Under the pieces are notes generated by a model that saw only the letters and a list, made by a program, of their open reading frames with translations, did not search any database and was not told the origin of the DNA. The position numbers were made by a program, and so were the translations under genes. A DNA stretch of 64,000 nt, taken from Arthrobacter sp. H5. GTDB lineage: Bacteria > Actinomycetota > Actinomycetes > Actinomycetales > Micrococcaceae. The stretch is taken from positions 262,232-326,231 of the forward strand of contig NZ_KI914978.1 in NCBI RefSeq assembly GCF_000520595.1, in the 5' to 3' direction. The number at the start of each line of letters is the position of its first letter. Within the stretch, counting starts at the first letter, position 1. Of this stretch, positions 26,950 through 35,545 are shown in pieces.

Positions 26950-27578
26950 ATGTCCGCACCGGAGCAGCGGGTCACCATTCCGGTAGCTGACGCCCATGTC
27001 TCCGCCGTGTACGCGGAACCGACCAGTCCATGGGCAACGATTGTGGTGGCTCATGGTGCAGGGCTTCACCCGCGCGCTGGGCGGGGAGGGTGTGGCCACG
27101 CTCCGCTTTAATTTTCCGTACGTGGAAGCGGGCAGGAAATTCCCCGATCGTCCGCCGGCGGCCATCGAGGCATGGCGTGCCGCTATGGGCTTCGCGGCCG
27201 CTCAAGCGGCCGGCCGGCAAGTCCTTCGGCGGGCGCATGGCATCGATGGCCGTCGCGGAGGGCATGGACGCGGCCGGACTGATCTACCTCGGCTACCCAC
27301 TGCATCCGCCCGGTAAGCCGGAGAAGGTCCGCGCTGACCATCTCTACGGACTGACGCTTCCCATGCTTTTCCTGCAGGGCACCAGGGATCCGCTCGCAAC
27401 TGGCGTGCTGCTGGAAAAAGTGGTGGCCCGCATAGGAACTACTGCAACCCTGCAGTGGATCGAGGGCGGGGATCATTCCTTTGGCATTCGCGGGGAAAGC
27501 CGCAGCGCCACCGACGCCGGGGCGTCCCTGGCCGGTCCGGCGGCCGCATATCTATCCAAGAACAGCCCGCTGAACTGA
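26950..27578 (+). pseudogene. Alpha/beta hydrolase (KANL3/Tex30-like), two frameshifts
   Basis: Homology to one hydrolase runs through all three plus frames in order. Frame one begins at the ATG at 26950 (MSAPEQRVTIPVADAHVSAV through VVAHGAG, ending near 27055). Frame two covers GFTRALGGEGVATLRFNFPY to about 27215. Frame three begins with KSFGGRMASMAVAEGMDAAG and runs to the stop at 27578. The nucleophile serine (KSFGGR) and a late histidine (GGDHSFGI) remain. Compared with family members, residues after HGAG and before GKSFGGR appear lost, so two small deletions are likely. An assembly error is the alternative. Confidence 0.8.
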
Positions 27579-27597
27579 TTATCGGCGTCATCGGACG

Positions 27598-27603
27598 TAA
27601 GCT
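27598..27603 (+). promoter_or_regulatory. Predicted -10 box of the Sua5/YciO gene
   Basis: TAAGCT ends six bases before the ATG at 27610. Confidence 0.5.
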
Positions 27604-27609
27604 CTTGGC

Positions 27610-28230
27610 ATGGCGAGATTCTTCGATGTTCATCCCCAAGATCCGCAGCCCCGTGCGATCGGCCAGATTGTGGATCTGGTGAAGTCCGGGGGGCTGATCG
27701 CCTACCCCACGGATTCGTGTTACGCGCTCGGAGCTCAGCTTGGCAACAAGGATGCCCTCGACCGCATCCGCTCAATCCGCCGACTCGATAGCAAACACCA
27801 CTTCACCCTGGTCTGCAAGGACTTCGCTCAGCTGGGGCAGTTTGTGCTCATCGACAACGATGTCTTCCGCAGCATCAAGTCGGTCACGCCGGGCAGTTAC
27901 ACGTTCATCCTGCCTGCCACCAAGGAAGTTCCCCGCCGTCTTCTCCATCCGAAGAAAAAGACGGTGGGCGTGCGTATTCCCGATCACAGAACGGTTCAGG
28001 CGCTGCTGGAGGAACTTGGCGAACCGCTGCTCTCCAGCACCCTACTGCTGCCGGACCAGGAGGAGCCACCCACACAGGGGTGGGAGATCAAAGAGCTGCT
28101 GGACCATCAGGTGGACGGTGTCGTCGATTCCGGGGAGTGCGGAGCCGAACCCACTACGGTAATAGATTTCTCAAGCGGTTCGGCCGAGATTGTGCGGCGC
28201 GGCATGGGCGATCCCTCCCGGTTCGAGTAG
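27610..28230 (+). CDS. Sua5/YciO/YrdC/YwlC family protein
   Basis: Protein of 206 residues with the YrdC fold. The segments GGLIAYPTDSCYALGAQ, RIRSIRRLDSKHHFTLVC and PGSYTFILPAT match the nucleotide/threonylcarbamoyl-AMP site region. Layout and the KKKTVGVRIPDH segment look closest to the YciO subgroup, so a role in t6A tRNA modification should be held loosely. It has a leaderless-type start and converges on the glycosyltransferase. Confidence 0.9.
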   Translation: MARFFDVHPQDPQPRAIGQIVDLVKSGGLIAYPTDSCYALGAQLGNKDALDRIRSIRRLDSKHHFTLVCKDFAQLGQFVLIDNDVFRSIKSVTPGSYTFILPATKEVPRRLLHPKKKTVGVRIPDHRTVQALLEELGEPLLSSTLLLPDQEEPPTQGWEIKELLDHQVDGVVDSGECGAEPTTVIDFSSGSAEIVRRGMGDPSRFE

Positions 28231-28250
28231 TGTCCGACGCCGGAGGGACA

Positions 28251-28275
28251 GCTGACCGGTTGTCCTACGGTCAGC
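28251..28275. terminator. Possible hairpin between convergent genes
   Basis: An 8-bp perfect stem (GCTGACCG with CGGTCAGC) around a 9-base loop sits between the Sua5/YciO stop and the glycosyltransferase stop, overlapping the latter. No T run follows, so function is uncertain. Confidence 0.35.
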
Positions 28276-29257
28276 CCTGGTCGCCTCCGGTCAACGTCGA
28301 ATACAGTGCCAGCAGAGTGCGCACACCCACACCGGCGTCATGCACCTTGGCGATATAGCCGGGACCATCCTGACGTCTGGAAGCCTGGCGTGGATCCTCA
28401 AGGACCCGCACAGCGGCAGCAGCAACGTCAGCAGGCGTCCTGCCGCACAGGTGGCTCAGCTCCGGATACCAGTTGTGATCCGCGCTGCTCACCACGGGAA
28501 CCCCGGCCGCAAGTGCCTCAAGCTCGCTGGTCGCATAAATGTCAGTCATCTGCCCCACCACTGCCGACGCTGACGCAAGCCAGGTCCTGTAGTCGTCGCG
28601 GCTCATCTTCGGGACCAGTGTCACGCCTGCGGCGCGTGCCTCCTCCGTCTGGTCGCCCCAATCGATGCCGAGCAGCTCCGCGCCGGGACGCTCCGCCTTG
28701 ATTCTCCGTGCGGTGTCGAGCTGTTCCGGGGCGCCCTTGATCTTCTCCCATCGTGAAGCGAAAATGACCCGGTCGGTGACCGGGGACCAGAAGGGTGTCT
28801 CATCCAGCCGGACAGTTATCGGCATATACACCGGATCTGAACGCAGCTTCAGGACGTGTGGCAGAAGATCTGGTGTGGCATAAAGGACAGCGGAGGCGTT
28901 CGCTGTGCCGTACTGAAGTTTCGGCCGCCACGAGGCCTCATATTGGCGGGTACGGATATCCGTACCATGCAGGTGCAGGACCCATGGCCGGCGGACCCAC
29001 CGCATGTGTGTGGAAAGGCCTCCAGTGTGGAGATGCACGACGTCGGCGCGCACGCTCTGCAGGGCAAGTGTCGAATCCCACAGCGCCGGCTTTGTTCGTG
29101 CGGCAGGATGCTTCAACAAGCCCGTCCACGACCGCCGATAATACCAAGGGATATCGGTCATCTCCCATGGATAATCCATGCTCCGGGCGGTTTCGACCAG
29201 ATTGCGGCCCACGTGCGCGGCATCATGCACGTGCAGTGCTCTGATCGGGTTGCCCAT
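28271..29257 (-). CDS. GT-B (GT4-like) glycosyltransferase
   Basis: Predicted cytoplasmic glycosyltransferase of about 328 residues. The N-terminal domain has VVHLHTGGLSTHMRW and VLHLHGTDIRTRQYEASW; the C-terminal donor-binding domain has IFASRWEKIKGAPEQLDTAR and the E-x7-E-like segment ATSELEALAAGVPVVSS. The ATG at 29257 is chosen because TATGCT (29265-29270) ends seven bases upstream; ATG 29269 and TTG 29281 are alternatives. No sugar-pathway neighbours are present, so the product is unknown. It is the last intact core-type gene before the accessory region. Confidence 0.85.
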   Translation of the reverse strand: MGNPIRALHVHDAAHVGRNLVETARSMDYPWEMTDIPWYYRRSWTGLLKHPAARTKPALWDSTLALQSVRADVVHLHTGGLSTHMRWVRRPWVLHLHGTDIRTRQYEASWRPKLQYGTANASAVLYATPDLLPHVLKLRSDPVYMPITVRLDETPFWSPVTDRVIFASRWEKIKGAPEQLDTARRIKAERPGAELLGIDWGDQTEEARAAGVTLVPKMSRDDYRTWLASASAVVGQMTDIYATSELEALAAGVPVVSSADHNWYPELSHLCGRTPADVAAAAVRVLEDPRQASRRQDGPGYIAKVHDAGVGVRTLLALYSTLTGGDQG

Positions 29258-29457
29258 GTCGCCCAGCATAGTGTGCTGCAAACATGGAAGGTCTGCAACC
29301 GCGAAGGACTCGCGGAATCAATGAAGGTCATGCCAAACCAGTCCCCAACACTACGGGTCACGGGCGATGCCATGAGCGGGTGTTGCCGACACGCGGGGTG
29401 TGCCAGTATCACAAATACGCCGAATCCGTTGGCGCTGGAGGACCTGCGGGCCTGCCT

Positions 29458-29725
29458 CACCCACCGTCCGGCAATAACCACGGCTGCGGGTTCAATTGTG
29501 TATGCCGACCGGGGTTACGGTGAGCCGCTCCTCGCCGTGCACGGAACTCTCGGGCACTGTGACCAGGAACTTGTTCCCCCTGAATCCTTCCGAGCCAACG
29601 GGTTCGCATCATCGCGCCGAACCGCCCGGGTTATTGCGGACGCCGCTGGCCACAAGACGCACGACCGGAGAGCAGGCTGATGCCGTCGCAGCGTTGACGG
29701 GGTGCAGATCTTGAATTCAGCTACT
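29458..29725 (+). pseudogene. Remnant of an alpha/beta hydrolase
   Basis: The 5' part of a hydrolase is recognisable: ITTAAGSIVYADRGYGEPLL then AVHGTLGHCDQ (the HG oxyanion strand). A shift to another frame gives VRIIAPNRPGY, and a third frame gives TPLATRRTTGEQADAVAALT. The nucleophile elbow and the rest of the protein are absent. This is a truncated and frameshifted remnant. Confidence 0.65.
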
Positions 29726-29947
29726 GAGTCGTAAAGCTTCTGATCAGTAGGCTGCTTCCTGCCCATTGGGGTGCGTGCAGGAGACAGTCTCGTAGCACTG
29801 GAACCGCGGGTAGCTGATGTTCCTCCAACATTGAAACTTCTACCGGCTGTCCGATCCTGCATAACATCCCGTAAAATTCGGCGTAGAACTTACCGACATG
29901 GTTCGTGGGCAGCAGGCTTACAACCGAGTCTCGACTCACCAGCTCAC
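29721..29947 (-). other. Non-coding or degraded stretch between hydrolase remnant and AarF gene
   Basis: One minus-strand open frame continues to 29972 and contains VGKFYAEFYGMLCRIGQPVEV, faintly like the start of DUF5996-type proteins, but the reading overlaps the 3' end of the AarF gene and has no clear start. I treat it as probable debris. Confidence 0.3.
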
Positions 29948-31660
29948 TCAAAGACCGCGGCGCCCCACCCATAGCCCATGCAGAAGCGGAACCACCGACA
30001 CGATCATCAGCACGCTGCCAAGCACCGTGTCGTCCGCCCGGACCACGGAACCGGCGATGAGCAGGGCGCCGAATATCAGTGCCGATGCCGATCGCTGCGC
30101 TGTGCGGTCAAGACGTGCCACCTGCCGTTCGAGGCGCGGGTTGGCCATTGACAGCGAACCGTCCTCGATTTGGGTGACAAGCCCATCCAGGCGGTTTGGC
30201 AGACGCAGGGCCCTCCCGGCTGCCTCGAGCGCTTGCTGAGCCATATCCTGCACGATATTGCCGCGCTCGTCGCGCAGCAGCTGCGCCGCATAGGGTTCGA
30301 TCGAGTCCCACAGATTAAATCGGCCATCCAGCGAGCTGCACACACCCGACGTCAGTGACATCGCGCGGATGATGAGAAGGAAATTCTCCGGCAGCTGGAA
30401 CGGCAACGAGCGAACCAGGTCACCGAACTCCACCGCAAAGTCAATGAACTCCCGCGGGTCCACCTCGCGAAGCTCGGCGAAACCCATCCCGCCGAACCGG
30501 GCGAAGAGGTGCGTCATCGCCTGCTCGAGCTCGGCTGTGTCGGCTGAGGGAACCAGCACACCCACATCGCTGATCGCGGTCACCAACCCCTTACCGTCAC
30601 GCGAGGCGGCGGCGATCAGCAGCTTGCGCAGACCGCTGCGCGTGCTGGGCGGAACATCGCCCATCATGCCGAAGTCGATGAACGTCAGCTTCCAAGGACG
30701 CTCTGCGGATGAACCGGGAATCGGAGTGACAAATATATTGCCGGGGTGCGGATCGGCGTGGAAAAAGCCATTCGTGAACATTTGGTCGAACATGACAGAC
30801 GCGAAAACCGGGGCAACCTTCGCCGGATCGATGCCCGCCTCGCGAAGCGCCTCCGAGTCTGTGATCTTAATCGCCGTGACATCTTCGAGGGTGAGCACGC
30901 GGCGGGTGCTCCGCTCCCACACGACGCCAGGCACAGTCACCCTGTCGTCGTTCGCGAAATCAGCGGCAAAACGCTCTGAATTCGCCGCCTCATGCAGGTA
31001 GTCGATCTCCGCTAAACTGATCTGCGCAAACTCCTCGACCAGTGCCGGCATGTCAGCACGATCGGACACGAGGCGCATGTGGCTGAGCCAGCCGCCCACT
31101 TTGCGCAGCGCGGCCAGATCGACGTCGATAATCGCCTCGATGCCCGGCCGCTGCACCTTCAACACCACGGTGTCGAGCCCGGTGTCGGCAGAATCGGTGT
31201 GAAGAAGCTGTGCCCGGTGCGCCTGCCCGAAGGATGCGGCGGCGATTGGCGTCTCCTCGACCGAAGCGAACACCTGGTTCAGCGGCGCACCCAGCTCCGC
31301 CTCGGCAAGGGCACGGATTGCGTGGAACGGGACGGGGGGCACCTCGTCCTGCAGCCCTTCCAGTTCAGCGGTGATCTCCGGCGGGAGCACATCGAGCCTG
31401 GACGATAGGAACTGACCAACCTTGATCATCAGACCGCCAAGGTCCACCGCAAGGACACGGAAGCGCCGAGCGAAGCCCAGCATCCTCCTTGTGCGGGTGC
31501 GCTCGGCAATCCTGTCCAGCCCGATGCGCGGGAGGAACAGCTCAAACCACCAGGTCACCGCGAGATGCCATGCGGCGAACCGCAGGATGCGACGGTAACG
31601 GGCACGGGTGTCCACGGCGCCGGGCAACGGATCTGCTCGGTTCCGAAGAACCGACGTCAC
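29948..31660 (-). CDS. AarF/ABC1/UbiB-family atypical kinase
   Basis: Protein of about 570 residues from the GTG at 31660. It has the KxGQ-type motif of the family (LMIKVGQFLSSRLDVLPPEI), the alanine-rich loop ASFGQAHRA, the VLKVQRPG strand, HADPHPGNIF catalytic loop and IDFGMMGD metal motif. Two hydrophobic helices close the C-terminus (ALIFGALLIAGSVV, VLMIVSVVPLLHGLW), suggesting membrane anchoring. Family members support isoprenoid-lipid metabolism or stress resistance. It begins five bases after the PadR stop, so the pair forms an operon; a longer reading to 31846 overlaps padR. Confidence 0.92.
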   Translation of the reverse strand: MTSVLRNRADPLPGAVDTRARYRRILRFAAWHLAVTWWFELFLPRIGLDRIAERTRTRRMLGFARRFRVLAVDLGGLMIKVGQFLSSRLDVLPPEITAELEGLQDEVPPVPFHAIRALAEAELGAPLNQVFASVEETPIAAASFGQAHRAQLLHTDSADTGLDTVVLKVQRPGIEAIIDVDLAALRKVGGWLSHMRLVSDRADMPALVEEFAQISLAEIDYLHEAANSERFAADFANDDRVTVPGVVWERSTRRVLTLEDVTAIKITDSEALREAGIDPAKVAPVFASVMFDQMFTNGFFHADPHPGNIFVTPIPGSSAERPWKLTFIDFGMMGDVPPSTRSGLRKLLIAAASRDGKGLVTAISDVGVLVPSADTAELEQAMTHLFARFGGMGFAELREVDPREFIDFAVEFGDLVRSLPFQLPENFLLIIRAMSLTSGVCSSLDGRFNLWDSIEPYAAQLLRDERGNIVQDMAQQALEAAGRALRLPNRLDGLVTQIEDGSLSMANPRLERQVARLDRTAQRSASALIFGALLIAGSVVRADDTVLGSVLMIVSVVPLLHGLWVGRRGL

Positions 31661-31665
31661 GCCCG

Positions 31666-32211
31666 TCAGTCCTGGGCAAGGATCGAGTACAGCCGACGAC
31701 GTGCATCGTTGAGCACCTTCACGGCCTCCTGCACCTGCTCCGGCGAGCCGGTGCGACCCACCTGCGCTGCCGCCTGCGCGAGCTCGACGCCAGCCTTGGG
31801 CAGCGCCGCGAATCCGGTGCCTGATGCCGACCCCGTTGACTCCCATGGCGCTGACGCATCGGCACCCGCTACATCCTCCCGGCCTGCTTCGGTCAGCGAG
31901 TAAATCTTGCGGCCGTTGGATTCCTCGGCACTGATGAATCCCTCATCGGCCAGCAGCTGCAGCGTTGGGTAGACGGAGCCGGCGCTCGGCTTCCAACTGC
32001 CACCGCTGCGCTCCTCGATTTCGCGGATGATCTGGTAGCCGTGCATAGGCCGCTCCGCGAGCAGGGTCAGCACCGCCGACCGCACCTCGCCTCGACCCGC
32101 GCGGGTACCCGCGCGCTTCTCAAACCTTGAACGCAAGTCCTCTACGGCCTGCCACATGCCGTCGATGTTGTTGCCGCCAAATCCGCCCGCCGGGTATGAA
32201 TTCCGCATCAT
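31666..32211 (-). CDS. PadR-family transcriptional regulator
   Basis: Regulator of 181 residues. After a glycine/asparagine-rich start it has the PadR winged helix: RSAVLTLLAERPMHGYQIIREIEER, SGGSWKPSAGSVYPTLQLLADEGF and SNGRKIYSLTEAG. A helical C-terminal part, likely for dimerisation, contains VELAQAAAQVGRTGSPEQV. It directly precedes the AarF gene and probably represses the pair through the repeats at 32231-32266. Confidence 0.93.
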   Translation of the reverse strand: MMRNSYPAGGFGGNNIDGMWQAVEDLRSRFEKRAGTRAGRGEVRSAVLTLLAERPMHGYQIIREIEERSGGSWKPSAGSVYPTLQLLADEGFISAEESNGRKIYSLTEAGREDVAGADASAPWESTGSASGTGFAALPKAGVELAQAAAQVGRTGSPEQVQEAVKVLNDARRRLYSILAQD

Positions 32212-32230
32212 GTCTCCTTCGTAATTCTCA

Positions 32231-32266
32231 ACGATATATAACGATAGTCAACGATACAGCTCGATA
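32231..32266. promoter_or_regulatory. Tandem ACGATA repeats, probable PadR operator
   Basis: ACGATA occurs at 32231-32236, 32241-32246 and 32251-32256, each preceded by A, and CGATA again at 32262-32266. The first three are spaced by exactly 10 bp, one helical turn, 20-55 bases upstream of the padR start where the promoter should lie. Binding by PadR itself is inferred. Confidence 0.65.
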
Positions 32267-32823
32267 CACGCAAAACTCAACAATGCGAGAAGCTGACGGA
32301 GAGGTCCGCGATGCACGATCGTATGTGCCAGGGGAGGTATCGGGCCTGGTCGGTCACGCCGAATCCGGGATCTGTCTGGGGGCCGTGGGCTTCACAAGAA
32401 GGGGGCAACGCAGCCACAGAAAACGATCACCAGCAACAGAGACACGCACGCACACCTGCAGGCCGTTTGTGCACAGTCAGAGGACCAAAGAGTCCTGGCA
32501 ATGGGAAACAGGGGTTCTCCTTGATTGAAAGCCGCGACGCCGTTCGTACCGCGGACCAATGCATCTCGCCGGACTTTGAAATGGCCCTGGGGGATAGACG
32601 GGCGGTAGTTGCAGAGATAGCGTTGTGAAAATGAGAGATGTCGTTTTCATGGATGGTAAGAGCAGACTGCGGCCGGTTTTAGTGAGGTGCTCGCCGTTCT
32701 CTGCGACACCGAACCTATGGATGTAAAGTTCTGCGTTCTCATCACGGATCGCGGAGCAAACTCCATCACCGCTGATCCGAAACTGCACCGACATAGCGCT
32801 TCCGGGCTTAGAGCGGCCTTAAG
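32267..32823. other. Gene-free stretch containing tRNA-flank repeat copy 1
   Basis: No supported gene. It holds the first copy of the tRNA-Leu downstream flank (32387-32515). The rest shows only short, unrelated open frames. Confidence 0.6.
32387..32515. repeat. tRNA-Leu downstream-flank repeat, copy 1 (no tRNA portion)
   Basis: Related to 41740-41850 and 34925-35012. Shared landmarks in order are GGCTTCA, CAGCCACAGAAA, ACCAGCAAC, GCACACCTGCAGGCCGTT and TGTGCACAGTCAGAGGA. Homology stops before the tRNA 3' end, so this copy is truncated. Confidence 0.75.
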
Positions 32824-33351
32824 ATGAGCGCTCCCCATGGACGCAACGTCTCCAGACAACTGGCAATTTTGAATGTTGCTGCCCGCGCCGAAGGCCTTGG
32901 CGCTGAAGAGATCAGGGAAATACTCCAGCAGGAACTGGCACGGCGTAGTGTCCCAGAAGGACCTGGACCGTGGATGGAATCAGTCGTAGCCGCCGCTGCT
33001 CTTGGTCATCCATACGTCATCGGCGCTGCAGCGCTGCAAGCAGCCGAGACGGAATTGCGTACGCCGGCAGGGCGCGAATTGCATATCACTACGCATGCCG
33101 GCACCGAGGCCTTATCTGATACTCCCCCTGTGCAGGGCTCGCACCCCGCTGACCCCGCACGGGCCTGGTCCCGGTCAGCGATCAGAGGCCTCACCACCGC
33201 TCTACGACGCGCCAGGAACCGGTGGGGACAGACCACCACTTCCAGAGCATCGGATCGGACCATCAGGGGACCTTGGACAAGTATGAAGAAGAAAGCAGGG
33301 ACATTCCAATCATCTGATCGTAGAAGAAATCCGGAAGGGAAATCTCAATGA
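32824..33351 (+). CDS. Hypothetical protein (175 aa)
   Basis: I do not recognise this protein. The first about 100 residues look like a helical domain (VSRQLAILNVAARAEGLGAE, EEIREILQQELARRSVPEGP, WMESVVAAAALGHPYVIGAA). The C-terminal 75 are basic and low in complexity. Its stop overlaps the next small frame by four bases (ATGA), and the antiporter follows, suggesting a three-gene operon. Coding status is plausible, not certain. Confidence 0.5.
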   Translation: MSAPHGRNVSRQLAILNVAARAEGLGAEEIREILQQELARRSVPEGPGPWMESVVAAAALGHPYVIGAAALQAAETELRTPAGRELHITTHAGTEALSDTPPVQGSHPADPARAWSRSAIRGLTTALRRARNRWGQTTTSRASDRTIRGPWTSMKKKAGTFQSSDRRRNPEGKSQ

Positions 33352-33512
33352 ACGGCATTCCAGAACCAGCCATCGATCCCTATCAGGCAGTCGCCGGCCC
33401 TGAGCTCCCTCACCCCGCACAGCGCTGGGACGCCGAATTTGCTCCGCAGCTATGCTGGCTGAAAACCAGGATGAATCAATCCGCACCCCAAGCTTTCATC
33501 GTCGCGCAGTAA
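33348..33512 (+). CDS. Hypothetical small protein (54 aa)
   Basis: Small frame beginning MNGIPEPAIDPYQAVAGPEL and ending SAPQAFIVAQ. Its ATG overlaps the stop of the preceding frame (ATGA), and it ends 15 bases before the antiporter ATG. No family was recognised. Support is positional only. Confidence 0.4.
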   Translation: MNGIPEPAIDPYQAVAGPELPHPAQRWDAEFAPQLCWLKTRMNQSAPQAFIVAQ

Positions 33513-33527
33513 CGCGGATTTCACTCC

Positions 33528-34739
33528 ATGGAAATGCCGGACGCTCTTCTTCTCTCCTTCGCCGTACTGCTGATGATTGGTGTGCTGATCTCCGAGCGCG
33601 CCAGCCGGACCGTCCTTTCCACCGCTGTGCTGTTCCTGCTCGGCGGCTTCGCCCTAGGCCAGGGAATGCTCGGGATTATCCCAGTAGAATCCGGGGACCC
33701 GCTGGTGGAGACCCTCGCGGAACTAGCCCTATTCTCGGTCCTATTCACCGACGGCATGCGCATAGGACTCAAGGACCTGCGTGCCGCATGGCGGTTGCCC
33801 GGACGCGCACTGCTGCTCGGGCTGCCCTTGACCTTGCTGATTACCGCGGTGCTTGCCCATTACGTAGCGGGTCTGCCCTGGCTGGAGTCCTTCCTCCTCG
33901 GTGCCATCCTCGCACCGACGGATCCGGTATTCGCTTCCGCGATTGTTGGAAGAGAAGAAGTGCCAGGGCGTCTACGACACCTGCTCAACGTTGAATCCGG
34001 TGTCAATGATGGATTGGCGCTGCCGATTGTGCTTATCCTCCTGGCCGCAGCAGGAGGCACCGATGCCGAGGGACCGCAACTCGTCGAAGAGATAGTGTTG
34101 GGCATCACAGTGGGAGTCTTTGTTCCGCTGATCGTCCTCGGCCTTGAGAGACTCCCGTTCCTGAAAGCGGAGAAACGGCTACAACCGTTGCTGGCGGTGG
34201 CAATTGGTTTGTTGGTGCTTGCCATCTGTACTGCAACCCATGCCAATCTGTTCCTCGGGGCATTCAGTGCCGGAATCACGGTCGCAACATATAGTCCGGA
34301 ACTCCGGGAGGAATTCGAACAATTTGGAGAACTCGCCACCGAGTTGTTGAAGCTCGCGGCGATACTGGTATTCGGTGCACTAATCACACCAAGCTTCCTG
34401 TTCCAAGAAATCCCATTGACCGGATGGGTATTCGCAGTACTGGCCCTCATCGCAGCCCGACCACTGGCCCTGTTGGTATCTTTTCTCGGATCCCGTCTAC
34501 CTGCACAACAGCGGCTCGCAGCTATGTGGTTCGGTCCGAAAGGATTCGCCTCCGTTGTCTACGGTCTCCTGGTCCTGCAGTCCGACATAGCCCAAGCGAA
34601 TGAACTCTTTCACCTCACCGCTTTGGTCATCGTCATTTCGATCCTCGCCCACTCCTCAACCGACGTCCTCATCGCCCAGCGATTCGGCGATAAAAACCGC
34701 CGGGATGGCTCACCACCCCTTCCTGAAGCTCCACGCTAA
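33528..34739 (+). CDS. NhaP-type cation/proton antiporter (CPA1)
   Basis: Membrane antiporter of 403 residues with about 12 hydrophobic segments. The ion-binding helices are clear: LAPTDPVFASAIVG (TDP at 131-133) and NVESGVNDGLALP (154-166), the CPA1 ND motif. It ends soon after the last helix, without the large cytosolic tail of many NhaP proteins, so it is short for the family. It lies in the segment bounded by tRNA-flank copies 1 and 2, likely acquired cargo. Ion (Na+ or K+) is not decided. Confidence 0.92.
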   Translation: MEMPDALLLSFAVLLMIGVLISERASRTVLSTAVLFLLGGFALGQGMLGIIPVESGDPLVETLAELALFSVLFTDGMRIGLKDLRAAWRLPGRALLLGLPLTLLITAVLAHYVAGLPWLESFLLGAILAPTDPVFASAIVGREEVPGRLRHLLNVESGVNDGLALPIVLILLAAAGGTDAEGPQLVEEIVLGITVGVFVPLIVLGLERLPFLKAEKRLQPLLAVAIGLLVLAICTATHANLFLGAFSAGITVATYSPELREEFEQFGELATELLKLAAILVFGALITPSFLFQEIPLTGWVFAVLALIAARPLALLVSFLGSRLPAQQRLAAMWFGPKGFASVVYGLLVLQSDIAQANELFHLTALVIVISILAHSSTDVLIAQRFGDKNRRDGSPPLPEAPR

Positions 34740-35176
34740 CTCAGTTGCCTCAGGCGGGGAGATGGCGTCGACGATCAGATTGATGTGGGTAAAAAGGACT
34801 CTCTGAAGTGAGTGGGGGTGCGACTATCTCTGGTATCGGAGTTTGGTTTCCACTGGTCCGCAGGCGAGATTGATGAGGGCCGGCGCGGCTTGTGGGTGTG
34901 GAATCCGTAGGATCTGCGGGTCATGGTACGCGACCAGAACCGGCACACACGCGCGCACACCTGTAGGCCGTTGTGCACAGTCAGAGGACCAAAGAGCCCC
35001 CTGACAAGGGGGAACACGGTGCCCGAAGTGGGACTCGAACCGGCTTCCACCCCTTGCAAACACTGGGAACTCCCGAAAAAATGCCCAATCCGGCGCAGTC
35101 TGCACCAGTACAACCCAATCCGAGTCCGAAAGTGTGCACATTGTGCTCACCCCCATTATTGGTGTTCTGGGCAGGC
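34740..35176. other. Gene-free stretch with tRNA-flank repeat copy 2
   Basis: No supported gene. It contains the repeat and att-like site listed separately, including a 5-bp CCCCC/GGGGG hairpin at 34997-35012 where the tRNA terminator would sit. Confidence 0.6.
34925..35041. repeat. tRNA-Leu flank repeat copy 2 with tRNA 3' end (att-like)
   Basis: Positions 35013-35041 match 41854-41882 exactly for 29 bases, covering seven bases of flank and the last 22 bases of tRNA-Leu (T-arm part, acceptor strand and discriminator). The preceding roughly 90 bases are a diverged copy of the tRNA downstream flank (GCGCACACCTGTAGGCCGTT, GTGCACAGTCAGAGGACCAA). After 35041 the sequence departs from the tRNA. 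This is the usual form of an attachment site left by integration at a tRNA 3' end. Confidence 0.85.
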
Positions 35177-35545
35177 TTAGCGTGGAACCATATGCCGGGA
35201 AATCACTAAGGCGGCATCCCGCAATTCCACCTTGCCGGACGCCGCTCCCACGACCAGGTCGAAGCCCTCATCGGTGGTGAAGTCGTGGCGGTATCCGTTG
35301 ATCCACAGCATCAGCACCATGAGCGTCCACGTTGTTCGCTTGTTCTCATCGACAAGTGGATGGAACCGGGCCACCGACTCCAACACGGCCGCAGCCTTCA
35401 TAGGCAGCTCGGGATAGACCTCAGCGCCCATGACGGTTGTTCCCGGGCGGGCCAAAGCGGACGCGAGGAGCCCAACATCCCCAATGTGAAACCCATAGCG
35501 GTCAACAACCCGCAGTGCGTCCTCAATGGTGAGATACGAACTCAT
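35177..35545 (-). CDS. Doc-like (Fic fold) toxin
   Basis: Protein of 122 residues of the death-on-curing family. Doc proteins phosphorylate EF-Tu and stop translation. The active-site loop reads HPLVDENKRTTW (about residues 61-72), against the family pattern HxFx(D/E)(G/A)NKR; glutamate replaces the small residue before NKR. The start overlaps the antitoxin stop by four bases (ATGA), the typical toxin-second order. Whether it is still toxic is unknown. Confidence 0.9.
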   Translation of the reverse strand: MSSYLTIEDALRVVDRYGFHIGDVGLLASALARPGTTVMGAEVYPELPMKAAAVLESVARFHPLVDENKRTTWTLMVLMLWINGYRHDFTTDEGFDLVVGAASGKVELRDAALVISRHMVPR

